A stretch of 64,000 nt of DNA from an uncultured Collinsella sp. (GCA_959018755.1 CAUEMA010000003.1:149604-213603), one strand, 5' to 3'; counted from the first letter of the stretch, positions 17,967 to 26,718 are shown. The notes: generated from the sequence alone by a model not told the origin. A program made the numbers and translations.

Positions 17967-18127
17967 CTTGGGGGCGCATCACGCTCCAGGACATGTATAT
18001 CGACTGAGGTAGTGTGTCCGCCCCGCTTGCTTGCCCCGCGCCGTGGTACGATTTTTGAGTTTGAAAGTCCTGCCGTGCTCCGGCTGCCCTTGCAGCTTGT
18101 CGCGCGGCCGCACGTAAAGGAGCCATC

Positions 18128-18448
18128 ATGGCCGGTATGAACATGCAGCAGATGATGAAGCAGGCTCGCAAGATGCAGGAGCAGCTTGCCGCCGCGCAGG
18201 AGAACCTCAAGTCCCAGACCGTCGACGCCTCTGCCGGCGGCGGCATGGTCAAGGTGACCGTTAACGGCGAGATGGAGCTCGTCAACCTCACTATTGACCC
18301 CGATGCCCTCGATCCCGAGGACGTCGATATGCTGCAGGACATGATCATGGCTGCCGTCAACGAGGCCGTCCGCGGCGTCAACGAGCTCGCCAACAAGCAG
18401 ATGGGCGCCATCACCGGCGGCCTCAACATCCCGGGCATGCCGTTCTAA
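18128..18448 (+). CDS. ybaB: YbaB/EbfC family nucleoid-associated protein
   Basis: A 106-residue DNA-binding protein of the YbaB/EbfC family, which forms homodimers and coats the nucleoid. The N-terminus is rich in Met and Gln (MNMQQMMKQARKMQEQL), a typical helix, followed by a beta sheet around GGGMVKVTVNGEMELV and a C-terminal helix. AAAGGAG precedes the ATG. It is followed 13 bp later by recR, the widely conserved pairing, and both follow dnaX, which supports a link to replication and repair. Confidence 0.93.
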   Translation: MAGMNMQQMMKQARKMQEQLAAAQENLKSQTVDASAGGGMVKVTVNGEMELVNLTIDPDALDPEDVDMLQDMIMAAVNEAVRGVNELANKQMGAITGGLNIPGMPF

Positions 18449-18461
18449 GACACGCATATAT

Positions 18462-19058
18462 ATGAGTGCGAATCACAGTCTGCAAAAACTGCTCGATGAA
18501 CTGGGTCGTCTGCCGGGCATTGGTCCCAAGTCGGCCCAGCGCATCGCCTATTACCTGCTCGAGGCCGATGCCGAGGAGGCCCGCCGCCTGGCCGAGGCCA
18601 TCCTGGAGGTCAAGCAGGAGGTCCACTTTTGCAGCCGTTGCTTTAACTACGCCACGGCCGACGAGTGCTCCATCTGCCAGGACCCGATGCGCGATACCAC
18701 TCGTATTTGCGTGGTGGGCGAGCCGCGCGACGTCCAGGCGATCGAGCGCACGGGCAGCTACCACGGCCTGTACCATGTGCTGGGCGGCGTGATCAGCCCC
18801 ATGGACAAGATTGGCCCTGAGCAGCTGCACATCCGCGAGCTGCTGGCGCGTCTGGGCCACGAGGATATCCATGAGGTCATCATCGCCACCAACCCCAACA
18901 TCGAGGGCGAGACCACGGCGAGCTATCTGGCCCGTACCATCAAGCCGTTGGGCGTCGAGGTGTCGCGTCTGGCAAGCGGCCTTCCCGTGGGCGGCGACCT
19001 GGAGTATGCCGACGAGCTTACGCTTGGCCGCGCCATCGAGGCCCGTCGCGCGATTTAG
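18462..19058 (+). CDS. recR: Recombination mediator protein RecR
   Basis: A 198-residue protein of standard RecR length. An N-terminal helix-hairpin-helix (LPGIGPKSAQR, about 17-27) binds DNA, a zinc finger uses Cys57, Cys60, Cys69 and Cys72, and a Toprim domain occupies about 80-175. RecR with RecO loads RecA at gaps in recombinational repair. It directly follows ybaB and is followed by a hairpin at 19097-19124, so ybaB-recR form a short operon. Confidence 0.96.
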   Translation: MSANHSLQKLLDELGRLPGIGPKSAQRIAYYLLEADAEEARRLAEAILEVKQEVHFCSRCFNYATADECSICQDPMRDTTRICVVGEPRDVQAIERTGSYHGLYHVLGGVISPMDKIGPEQLHIRELLARLGHEDIHEVIIATNPNIEGETTASYLARTIKPLGVEVSRLASGLPVGGDLEYADELTLGRAIEARRAI

Positions 19059-19096
19059 GTGGCGAGCCTGCTCCTGCCGTATGTTTTCCTCGCGAT

Positions 19097-19124
19097 GCAC
19101 GGGGTAGTCATAATTTCCCCGTGC
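19097..19124 (+). terminator. Hairpin after recR
   Basis: Arms GCACGGGG (19097-19104) and CCCCGTGC (19117-19124) enclose a 12-base AT-rich loop about 40 bp past the recR stop. There is no clear T tract, so termination may be weak. Confidence 0.5.
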
Positions 19125-19210
19125 GACTGTGAGTTTGTTGTGCAACAAAGATGCTTCGTATCCGCTTATCGCATGGATGCTTCCGCTCGCATCCTTAATT
19201 TGCCCATTCG

Positions 19211-19290
19211 TTGCGCAACCTTTTAGGTTCGCTGATACACTCAAATATGGATTTGAATGAATGCGCCGCTTCTGAGCGGCGTGTTTTTCT
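19211..19290 (+). promoter_or_regulatory. Promoter with GTTGCGCAAC palindrome and leader hairpin
   Basis: The palindrome GTTGCGCAAC followed by CTTTTAGG lies about 90 bp before the next gene; TGATACACT downstream reads as an extended -10. Then a hairpin with arms CGCCGCT and AGCGGCG and a T-rich tail (GTTTTTCTT) at about 19264-19290 sits just before the Shine-Dalgarno site. The hairpin looks like an intrinsic terminator inside the leader, so it may act as an attenuator. The same palindrome precedes the surface protein gene at 62800. Confidence 0.5.
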
Positions 19291-19303
19291 TGGAGGAGAA
19301 CGC

Positions 19304-20209
19304 ATGCGGCCCGGTGGCACTCAGACAAAGCGCGGCGCCGCGGTGCGCATGCGACGCCGACTGGGCTTGGCGCCGCGGGCGTACGTGCTGCTGTCGTGCT
19401 CGCTGGTGCTGGTCATGGCTGGCGTTTCTGCCTATGGCATGACCGTGCCGTCCATGATGCAGGCGCATACCGCACGCGAACCGCGCGTGGGGCATGAGGT
19501 CAAAAGTGATCTGGGTACCACGACTGGATATGCTTGGGCAAGTGTGGTCGCGCATATTGTGTTTGGCACCGACGATGCGGACGGCGCCGAGGCCCCGGAC
19601 AACGAAGTCACGCTTGCCAATGGCAAAACCATCGTGCTCACCAACACCAAGATCATCGATCGGTTGTCCAACAATAGCGTGGCGGCAACGGTGAATAAGG
19701 TCGAGCAGCAGAAGGAGCAGGACGCCCAGCAGTCCGGAAAGCCCGGTAGCTCGGATACTTCTGGCTCCGGCTCGAATTCGTCGAGTTCGAGCGGCGGCTC
19801 TGGGTCGGGCTCCTCTACCGGAGGGTCTGGAAATGGCGGCTCGACGGGCGGCAACACTGACAACGATGCAAACTCCGGTGGCCTTTCCGCTGCTGAGGAA
19901 GAGAGCATTCACAGTTGGCTTGTGACCAAGTACAACATGCTCGACGGCTACGTTTCTCGTGCCAATGACGTGGTCTCGACCTATAACTCTACGGGAGATC
20001 CCAGGCCGTGCGACAGCCTGGTCGGGGAGATGTTTGTCATTCGAGCCGAGTTCGGTCGTCAGACATTCTCGCCCCGGTCAAAGTGGTATCAGCAGTATGC
20101 CAATCTGTGGGGCTGTTACACCAACCTATGTCAATGGGTCGGCCATTACGGCGATGATGACGTCGCACTCGGTAACTTCAACAATAACGTGGCGGCGCTT
20201 GCCCTATGA
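19304..20209 (+). CDS. Membrane-anchored exported protein with Ser/Gly-rich stalk
   Basis: A 301-residue protein with a basic N-terminus, one hydrophobic helix at about 23-45 without an obvious cleavage site, an extracytoplasmic region, a low-complexity Ser/Gly/Asn stalk (about 145-195), and a C-terminal domain of about 100 residues with two closely placed Cys residues in LWGCYTNLCQW. I chose the ATG at 19304 because GGAGGAG precedes it and it lies after the leader hairpin. Its stop overlaps the kinase start by four bases, and an FHA gene follows, so it is probably the exported sensor or target of that phosphosignalling unit. The family is unknown to me. Confidence 0.7.
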   Translation: MRPGGTQTKRGAAVRMRRRLGLAPRAYVLLSCSLVLVMAGVSAYGMTVPSMMQAHTAREPRVGHEVKSDLGTTTGYAWASVVAHIVFGTDDADGAEAPDNEVTLANGKTIVLTNTKIIDRLSNNSVAATVNKVEQQKEQDAQQSGKPGSSDTSGSGSNSSSSSGGSGSGSSTGGSGNGGSTGGNTDNDANSGGLSAAEEESIHSWLVTKYNMLDGYVSRANDVVSTYNSTGDPRPCDSLVGEMFVIRAEFGRQTFSPRSKWYQQYANLWGCYTNLCQWVGHYGDDDVALGNFNNNVAALAL

Positions 20210-22050
20210 TGACCGATCTTGCATCCACCACATCACAATCGCTCGGTCGCGATTCCATGGTCGGCCTGCGCCTGGCGCGTGTCGACGGGTTTGAGCCGGC
20301 CATTGCGCTCGGTCAGGACGAACTGCCTGCCTATCTGCGTCGTTTTACGATGCTGTTTGCCGACGAAGCCACCATGCGCCGTGGCGGTATCGGCCGCGTG
20401 ACGCGTGCCGTCAACGCCCAAGGCGAGGCCGTGGCACTCAAGCAGCTCATCTTGCCGACGCGCGATGAGTTTGACGACGATGCAGCTCACGAGGCGCTGG
20501 TCGCCAAGTTCAAGGCGGCGTTTCGGGAGGAATACGAATGCCATCGCGCCCTTTCGGGTCTTAAGGGCTTTCCCCGCCTCTATGGCTGGGGCGAGGTCGA
20601 CGGTGTGCCTGCAATTGTCATGGAATGGGTCGAGGGCGAGACGCTTGCCCGCTTGCGTTCGCGACTCGCCGTGGACGATGCCGGACGCCTGTCGCCGCTT
20701 GTGGCGGCGCGTCTGGGTCGCGACCTGTTCGATCTGCTCTGCCGTATGAGCCTGGTGGGTGAGGGCTTTGTCCATCGCGATATCTCGCCCGCTAATATTA
20801 TGGTGCGTACGGCGCGTCTACCGCTTGACCGGCAGCTTGCCGAGGGCACCTTTGACCTGTGCCTGATCGACTTTGGCTCGTCGCTGGCGCTCGAGCCTGC
20901 GTCGGCCGTGGCCGGTACCGGCGGCAAGGCGTCGTTTACGGAGCGCTATGCCACGCTGCGTCGCGCGACGGTTGCCTATGCCCCACCCGAGATGCTCACC
21001 GACGATATTCCCGATCTGCGCGCTTTGCGTATGTCGCCGGCGATTGACGTCTATGCCGCGGCAAGCACGGTTTACGAGCTCATTGCCGGCGTCGCGCCAT
21101 ACGAAGCCGCGCCGAGCACTTCGGGCACCTCGGGTTCGCGCAAAAAGACGCGCGACATCGCGAGCCCCTACCGTCTCAAGATGGACACGCGGCCCGACTA
21201 TCCCATTGGTGCCCATGCGCCCGGTTGTGATTTGACTCAGCTGCTTCGTCGTGAGCCCGATGTGGCGCTCGCCGCGGCCGAGCAGGCCCAGCAGCTAGGG
21301 CTTGAGCCGGATTCCGAAGAGCTACGCGATGCGCTGGCGTTTGTCGATGCCCAGCTGTTCGACGTGGTGATGGCCTGTCTGTCCAGCCATCAAAAAGATC
21401 GTCCCGAGCCGGCGGCGGTCGAGGCGGCGCTCTCGGCGTTTTGTGACCACTATGCGCAAAATGTCGGTCGTTCGCTCCGCGGCGAGCCGCTCACGCCGTG
21501 CCCCATGGATGCGTCTGGCCGCGCGGTTCGTCGCGCGCTGATGGTCGGCGCGACAGTCGTCTGTGGCGTGGTTTGGGCTGTGGTCGTGGTTTCGGCCGCG
21601 CTGCTGGCGTCGGGCGCTCGCGTGACGGCGACTTTGGGATCGCTCGTGTGGTCTGGGTCGCTACCGGGTATTATTGCCGCACTGGCGTTGGCGCTGCCAG
21701 GCATAGCCGGCGTTGCCGCGGGGGCACTTGCGCGCGATCGGCGCTCGGGCTTCCTGCAGGGTGTGCTTGCGCTTTCTGCCTGCGAGGTTCCGGTGCTGGT
21801 TGTGGCTGCATGTAGCGTATTTTCCCAACGCGCCGTGATGGGCGGCCTTGTTGCCGCTCTGGTTGCAACCTATACGCTTACGTGGTTTTTGCTTGCGATG
21901 GGCTTTGCCTTTGAACTTCCCGTTTCGGCACCGCGACGCACAAAAGCCCAGATGGCGACTCCGCTTGCCGGTGGAGCCGCAGCTGCCCGTACTTTTGGCG
22001 GACCTGTCGAAGTATCGTCCGATTCTATTTCTACGACCAAGGAGGCCTAG
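20206..22050 (+). CDS. Ser/Thr protein kinase with C-terminal membrane segments
   Basis: A 614-residue protein. The kinase domain has a glycine loop variant GGIGRVTRA (60-68), Lys79, HRDISPANI (HRD 190-192) and DFG at 222-224, so it looks catalytically competent; HRDIS in place of the usual HRDLK or HRDIK is less common. The activation segment and substrate lobe are long, with a Ser/Thr-rich insert near residues 305-320. Five or so hydrophobic segments occupy about 445-570, followed by a Ser/Thr tail. ATG overlaps the upstream stop; a second ATG follows immediately. An FHA protein gene starts three bases after the stop, an obvious partner. Confidence 0.85.
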   Translation: MMTDLASTTSQSLGRDSMVGLRLARVDGFEPAIALGQDELPAYLRRFTMLFADEATMRRGGIGRVTRAVNAQGEAVALKQLILPTRDEFDDDAAHEALVAKFKAAFREEYECHRALSGLKGFPRLYGWGEVDGVPAIVMEWVEGETLARLRSRLAVDDAGRLSPLVAARLGRDLFDLLCRMSLVGEGFVHRDISPANIMVRTARLPLDRQLAEGTFDLCLIDFGSSLALEPASAVAGTGGKASFTERYATLRRATVAYAPPEMLTDDIPDLRALRMSPAIDVYAAASTVYELIAGVAPYEAAPSTSGTSGSRKKTRDIASPYRLKMDTRPDYPIGAHAPGCDLTQLLRREPDVALAAAEQAQQLGLEPDSEELRDALAFVDAQLFDVVMACLSSHQKDRPEPAAVEAALSAFCDHYAQNVGRSLRGEPLTPCPMDASGRAVRRALMVGATVVCGVVWAVVVVSAALLASGARVTATLGSLVWSGSLPGIIAALALALPGIAGVAAGALARDRRSGFLQGVLALSACEVPVLVVAACSVFSQRAVMGGLVAALVATYTLTWFLLAMGFAFELPVSAPRRTKAQMATPLAGGAAAARTFGGPVEVSSDSISTTKEA

Positions 22051-22053
22051 GTC

Positions 22054-22992
22054 ATGGCATCTCAAGTTGAGCTCACCCCATGCGGGGCCATGTTTGACAT
22101 CTTTAAGCGCGCGGCGCATCTGAGCCATATCGAGCTGTGCGGCTTGGTGCTTTCGTCCCGTCCGCTCGCCGACGGCCGCAGCCCGCAGAGCCGAGCCGTC
22201 GATCGCTCTTGGGTTTCCCGCTTCATCGTTCGCGCGCCGGTCGGCACGCTTCAGCAGCGCTACTTTGCCGAATACGGTACCTCGGCTGCGCGTATTATGT
22301 CACAACTGGCTCTGCGCCAGCGCAATCCCATGGACTCCACGGCTGTGATCAATATGGTGTGCGGTCCTGCAGGTGAACCGATGGTACGCGCGCTCGAAGA
22401 GTGCCACCAGGACACGAATCTCTATCGCAACGCGCTCGATCGCCTGTCCCAGGCGGCAGAACTCATGCCTGCCGAGCGCGCCGAGGCCGTGCTGGTGCTG
22501 TTTGTCGCCGTCGGCTGTTCGGCGGATGTGCGGTCCTCGGTGAACTATGCCATCGACTACGCGCACGCGACCTGTGGCGGAGGAACATCCACGCCGCGTT
22601 CGCTTGGCATGTCGATGACCGCGGGCGAACGCGAACCCGCCCCGGCGCACCCCTTGGGCTTGCTGCGCGTACAAAACAGTTTTGTCGTGAGCGCCCCGCG
22701 CTGGATTCAGCCGAGTGAGCAGGGTGTTGAGATTGGCGCGCTGGCCACTGGTGAGGGCGATATTACCGACGTCGGCGACGATGTCTCGGCCCGCCATGCC
22801 CATATCTGGTGCGATACTCAAAATATCTGGCACGTCGAGGACTTGTCGTCCACCAACGGAACCGTGGTGGTAAACGGGGCCACGCGCGTCTGCATTCAAG
22901 TAGAGCCCGGCCGCTCCGCCCAGCTCAACCCCGGCGACGAGCTCAAACTCGGCGAATCCACCACCTACGCCATCCTGCTCGGCGCCCTCTAG
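22054..22992 (+). CDS. FHA domain protein
   Basis: A 312-residue protein. The N-terminal 200 residues are an unrecognised helical domain beginning MASQVELTPCG; the C-terminal 90 residues are an FHA phosphothreonine-binding domain, with SARHAHIW and a DLSSTNGTVVVNG phrase. AAGGAGG precedes the ATG, three bases after the kinase stop. It probably binds phosphorylated kinase or the anchored protein of the same operon. The last 430 bases of this gene and about 115 bases after it are duplicated at 29300-29846, flanking the RiPP island. Confidence 0.85.
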   Translation: MASQVELTPCGAMFDIFKRAAHLSHIELCGLVLSSRPLADGRSPQSRAVDRSWVSRFIVRAPVGTLQQRYFAEYGTSAARIMSQLALRQRNPMDSTAVINMVCGPAGEPMVRALEECHQDTNLYRNALDRLSQAAELMPAERAEAVLVLFVAVGCSADVRSSVNYAIDYAHATCGGGTSTPRSLGMSMTAGEREPAPAHPLGLLRVQNSFVVSAPRWIQPSEQGVEIGALATGEGDITDVGDDVSARHAHIWCDTQNIWHVEDLSSTNGTVVVNGATRVCIQVEPGRSAQLNPGDELKLGESTTYAILLGAL

Positions 22993-23108
22993 CCGGCAGT
23001 TAGGGACGTTCCTTTCCTGCCGGTACTTGGGGACACTCCTTGGCGCGCCAGAGCCAGTCGCCCGGGGATGGAGGGGCCATTTTGGCCCTTGGCGGTCAGT
23101 CGGGGCGA
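22555..23108 (+). repeat. Left copy of a ~550-bp direct repeat (FHA 3' end plus spacer)
   Basis: From about 22555 to 23108 the sequence matches 29300-29846 at roughly nine positions in ten, judged by eye. The match covers the FHA domain and a spacer with the TTGGGGAC-type intergenic repeat ('TTAGGGACGTTCCTTTC', 'CTTGGGGACACTCC') and a GGGGCCATTTTGGCCC palindrome. The pair brackets a 6.2-kb island. Confidence 0.85.
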
Positions 23109-23261
23109 AACTAGAAGATCTTTCCGATTCGCGGCTGTTCATGCTTGTAGAGCATCTAAAACAATAGGATGTTATTCTGGAATATGCCGGGTGCGTGAAC
23201 TTGCCTGTCTTAGCCTTAATAAGGTATAGGGGAGTTTGGCTCAGGGGTTCCGTCTTGTTCT

Positions 23262-23942
23262 TCAGCGCAGTATTGTGGGACAGATTTGCTGAGATTGGCG
23301 CCTTACACCGCAGAGCGCACGGAAGGCTCTCGATTTGTGTTCTGGCCCCAGAATACAGGGCCTGATACTTACCAACTGTGGCATGGATGTAACATCTGTA
23401 GAAATCAACCCTTTTGTTGTCGACCTTTGTAAGAAAAACACTGCCATCAACTCTTTGGATGACGAAACTAGGGTGCTTGAGGGGAGCCTTTACTCCCCTC
23501 TGAGAGATGACTCATGTTTTTCGCTTGTCGTTGTGAATCCTCCGTTACTGCCGATTCCGGATGAGATTCCTTATCCCTTCGTTTGAGATGGAGGACAATC
23601 GGGTCTGGATAAAACACTTCGTATTCTTAAGGGTGGCGATACGCATTTAGAGAAAAACGGTAAATACTGTTAATAGGGGTGACGACGATGGTGCAGGGGC
23701 GACCCGCGATGCTCTCATCAATACGTCGGATACTTGGGAAATCAGGTCTAGATGCATGTATGATGATGCTGTGTGGCTATTCAATTAATCCGCGTTCCGA
23801 ATGGGTGCAGGGTATAGCTGCGACATCGTATGCTTTTGACCCGGCGCGATACTCAGATATTTCTGAGGCGGTTGACGAAGTTTATACGCACTATGCCGCG
23901 CAAGGCGTTTCGGAAGTTTGCACATCTACGTTACGGGCTTAG
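23262..23942 (+). pseudogene. Decayed class I SAM-dependent methyltransferase
   Basis: Fragments of one methyltransferase are spread over three reading segments. Upstream of about 23328 the phrase LLRLAPYTAERTEG is in one frame; motif I (LCSGPRIQGL) and the catalytic-site motif VVVNPPLLP are in the next frame, ending at an in-frame TGA at 23584; the continuation DGGQSGLDKTLRIL follows that stop; and the C-terminal part lies at 23679-23942 in a further open segment. At least one frameshift and two nonsense changes are needed, so it is inactive. The NPP motif is typical of HemK-like or N-methyltransferases. It may once have belonged to the neighbouring peptide cluster. Confidence 0.7.
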
Positions 23943-24257
23943 GTTTCTTCAAGCGAGCAGGCCGGTTGCGTTATTTCGAGCGATTTTTCTAGTCTAGACG
24001 ACAAAAGGCAAAGGATTTGATGGGTATAAAACGCGGACGTTTGTGGGCGGATGCTCAAATCTATTGTGGCAATCGGGCGGTTGAAAAAGATATTTCAACC
24101 GCCCGATTGCCAGGTTCGTCGGAGGAGATGTCCGATTCCGACTCTCTTGTAGGAAGAGCTTGAGATCGTATTGGCCCAAGGCAATCTTAAAGCAGTCTCA
24201 TTGGCAAATCTTCGCTCCTGTTGTGTTGAGGTGTAAGGTATCAGTGATTGATGTTTT
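23943..24257. other. Gene-free spacer with a 19-bp perfect hairpin
   Basis: No gene is seen. Arms at 24068-24086 and 24093-24111 (starting GGCAATCGGGCGG) are perfectly complementary over 19 bases with a six-base loop. No T tract follows on either side, so an intrinsic terminator is not the simplest reading. The rest is AT-rich and ends in the start region of the ABC exporter gene. Confidence 0.6.
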
Positions 24258-25910
24258 GTGGCGGGTAGATTGGGGCCTTCCTTGATTCGATGCGTTCTCT
24301 CGAGGTTCATCAGAGCAAAAGGGGCTTTCGTCTTCATTGCTATCACGGTGATTGGAACCGCTCTCTCCTATGCCATGCCATACGTGAACGGGAAATTCTT
24401 AGATTTTCTTCTCGGTAACCGCAGCGAAAGAGACGCCGTACTCTTCGCGCTCCTGGTTGCGTCAATAGGAGTTTTCTCCACCCTCTTTACTTATTTTGCA
24501 GGAACACTTTCCATTCGCATAACCACGAGACTTTCCTTTGATCTTCTCAGGGAGGCCGTCTTGCGTTTTGAAAGAGACGATTACTTGGTGAGTCGGACCA
24601 TCGATCCAGCCTATACAACGCAACGGATTATTTCCGACTCCAGCGTGGTCTCATCCTTCGTTTTGGCGAATTTTATCAGTGCGCCGCTGTCCATTGTAGC
24701 CATTCCCATCGTATTGCTTATCATATGGTCAATTGATTCAACTCTCGCGGTGTTTTCCATCATTCTCCTCATCGTGTATTTCTGTGTAATTACTGGGTTG
24801 AGGAAACTTTTGTATAGGGTCACGTATGAGAAGAAAGAGGCGGACAGCGCCTTTTACGCCGCAATTGCATCGCAGCTTAATCAGATTCTCAACATTCAAC
24901 TGACATCTTCGTACGGCAAGAGCGAACAAGCGCTCGACGCTGGGTTTAAGAGCTATTTTCCCAAAGTTTTGCGCTCCGGAAAGCTATCATATTCTCTGAC
25001 ATCGCTCGATGGTCTTTTCGCAGCGTTGTTTCAAGCGGTGATACTTGTTGTTTCCGGAGTACGAATCATTAACGGAACTATGTCAATAGGCGAGTACACT
25101 ATCATCGGTACATACTTCGCGGTTCTCTTTAAGACTTTGAAAAGTATGATGTCATTGTTCAAATCCTATCAAGATGCCAAAGCATCATGGGATAGGACGG
25201 CTATCGCGACGAGAGAAAAGGAGAGATTGGGGTGGAATCGGACCGATTTAGCTAAACTCGATGAAATAAATGACATTTCGGTATCTGATTTGGAATTCTC
25301 GGTTGCCCTTCCAGACGGATCTGTCCGAGAGGTCCTCGGCGGGTTTTCTTTCAAGTTTTCCGGTCCTGGTACATATTGCATAGTTGGGGAAAACGGAAGA
25401 GGCAAGACGTCACTTCTTTACTTGATGCTCGGGCTATACTCATCGAAAGGCAAAGTAAAATACAACGGCGTGCCAATCGAAGAATGCGACTTGGATTACA
25501 TACGTGCGAGAGAGATATCGTGCTGCCCACAGTCGTGCTTCGCGCCGGACGAAACGGTGAAAGAGCTGTTAGAGTATTTCGACACGCCCTTTTCTTCCTA
25601 TCACCGGGGTGTAGATGGCCTACTTTCGCTGGAAAACAGCGTGAAGGAGTTGCTCGGGAAACGTTGCTCCGCGCTTTCGGGCGGTGAGCTGCGCCGAGTG
25701 TACTTATGGTCGGCGATTTCACGCAAGTCGTCAGTTTTGGTACTCGACGAGCCCACGACTGGGTTAGACGCTGTAAGCCGCGCCGAGCTTGCGGCCTATG
25801 TTAAGCGCAACAAGCAAAGCCAGCTGATCATCGTTGTCTCTCACGATGACGAGATGGTCGGCGCGGTAGAAGGGGTAGTGGATTTAGGCAGCATGTACCA
25901 GGGTAAATGA
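24258..25910 (+). CDS. ABC exporter (membrane and ATPase domains fused) of the peptide locus
   Basis: A 550-residue half-transporter: six membrane helices (about 20-300) followed by an ATP-binding domain with Walker A GENGRGKT (377-384), signature LSGGE (473-477), Walker B VLVLDEPT (493-500) and switch His529. It lacks the N-terminal C39 peptidase of leader-cleaving exporters. The start is uncertain: the open frame begins with GTG at 24258, while a TTG at 24281 has GGGG before it. Base composition is more AT-rich than the surrounding genome. It converges with the radical SAM/precursor operon, so it is the likely exporter of, or immunity pump for, the modified peptides. Confidence 0.85.
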   Translation: MAGRLGPSLIRCVLSRFIRAKGAFVFIAITVIGTALSYAMPYVNGKFLDFLLGNRSERDAVLFALLVASIGVFSTLFTYFAGTLSIRITTRLSFDLLREAVLRFERDDYLVSRTIDPAYTTQRIISDSSVVSSFVLANFISAPLSIVAIPIVLLIIWSIDSTLAVFSIILLIVYFCVITGLRKLLYRVTYEKKEADSAFYAAIASQLNQILNIQLTSSYGKSEQALDAGFKSYFPKVLRSGKLSYSLTSLDGLFAALFQAVILVVSGVRIINGTMSIGEYTIIGTYFAVLFKTLKSMMSLFKSYQDAKASWDRTAIATREKERLGWNRTDLAKLDEINDISVSDLEFSVALPDGSVREVLGGFSFKFSGPGTYCIVGENGRGKTSLLYLMLGLYSSKGKVKYNGVPIEECDLDYIRAREISCCPQSCFAPDETVKELLEYFDTPFSSYHRGVDGLLSLENSVKELLGKRCSALSGGELRRVYLWSAISRKSSVLVLDEPTTGLDAVSRAELAAYVKRNKQSQLIIVVSHDDEMVGAVEGVVDLGSMYQGK

Positions 25911-26281
25911 TGACAAGTGTAGTGCTACCCAACTGGCAGAGATAACAAAAAGGCGATGCAGATGCACGTAGCATTCAGGCGGTTCGGACTCGGTGCCTTC
26001 ACGCCATCGCAACGCTTTCAGATATAGTTCTCGTTCTCTTACTAAAGGAAACTTTAGTCTACGTCATCTTGTCGAGACAGAGGTGAAGCGAAGTGTTGTC
26101 GCGACGTATCTTATTCCAGGTGGCTCAGTATCAGCGTGAGAATCGCACCAAAGTGTACTTACGATTCTCGTGTCCCACGGACAACATGAGCTGAGCATTG
26201 AGGTTCCACCCTTTGCTGCAACTACACGGGGTTGGACGGCAATGAATATGCCGGGCCGCATACCACGCGCAGCGGGGGTCC
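25911..26281. other. Spacer after ABC exporter
   Basis: No credible gene: the open frames here lack ribosome binding sites and have odd composition. A weak hairpin GCGATG/CATCGC surrounds the first 80 bases. The region probably contains decayed mobile DNA leading into the transposase remnant. Confidence 0.4.
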
Positions 26282-26407
26282 ATGTCCCAGTATGTTGCCT
26301 ACAGCAGCCTCGATGTCCACGCACACATCATCTCTGCCTTCGCGTTCAATCCATTTGCCGGAGAGTGCGAGGGTTGCCAGGCCGTAGAATTCGAGCCGAA
26401 CAAATGA
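26282..26407 (+). pseudogene. Remnant of a transposase N-terminus (IS110-like)
   Basis: A 41-residue frame contains SLDVHAHIISAFAFNP, which resembles the start of IS110-family transposases (the G-L-D-V-H-A-K pattern carrying the first catalytic Asp). The frame stops after EFEPNK with no continuation in any frame. It is a fragment only and marks past insertion-sequence activity inside the island. Confidence 0.45.
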
Positions 26408-26501
26408 AATGCGGTATCAGCGCATAGGATTAAACTGACGATTGCTTTGCACTGAGAATACGCTTGGAAAGCCGCTATGGGTGGCGGCCCGGGTTAAATA
26501 G

Positions 26502-26546
26502 AGAAGCCCGTCCGATCACTTTCATGTGGCGAACGGTCGGGCTTCT
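26502..26546. terminator. Hairpin at the end of the RiPP operon
   Basis: Arms at 26502-26514 (AGAAGCCCGTCCG) and 26534-26546 (CGGTCGGGCTTCT) pair over 13 positions with one mismatch around a 19-base loop. It lies about 65 bp past the last small gene of the minus-strand peptide operon. T-tails are short, so it is a probable rather than certain terminator. Confidence 0.5.
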
Positions 26547-26610
26547 TATTCCACTTGCCAATGGTCGGCTCATATTGGAAGAAAGCTACGCTAATGTTTG
26601 CGTGACACTC

Positions 26611-26718
26611 CTATTTTCTCCGAAGAAAGAGTCGGATAATGAAGAATAGAATTAAAAAAGGTGCCAGATATAACGCAAGTATAAAGGCTAATCCAACGAG
26701 ACCTTGCAATAATGGCAT
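26611..26718 (-). CDS. 35-residue membrane peptide at the end of the RiPP operon
   Basis: A short frame with a very good ribosome binding site (GGGAGGAG five bases before ATG). The peptide begins MPLLQGLVGLAF, is almost entirely hydrophobic for about 28 residues and ends in the basic run RLFLRRK, so it should be a single-span membrane peptide with its C-terminus inside. It lies 78 bp downstream of precursor B on the same strand. It could be an immunity peptide, a transporter accessory, or a small toxin-like peptide. It is below the usual annotation size limit, and no homologue is known to me. Confidence 0.6.
   Translation of the reverse strand: MPLLQGLVGLAFILALYLAPFLILFFIIRLFLRRK

Noticed and set aside
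17797..18127. 4.5S/SRP RNA in the dnaX-ybaB gap, as in some Firmicutes
   Set aside because: I could not find the GGAA-tetraloop and conserved helix 8 pattern; the gap shows the TTGCATAAT array and a promoter instead.
26064..26324. Minus-strand 86-residue Cys-containing frame as a third RiPP precursor
   Set aside because: It lacks the MKHIHP leader, has no ribosome binding site, is not Cys-X2/3-Asp, and overlaps the transposase remnant.
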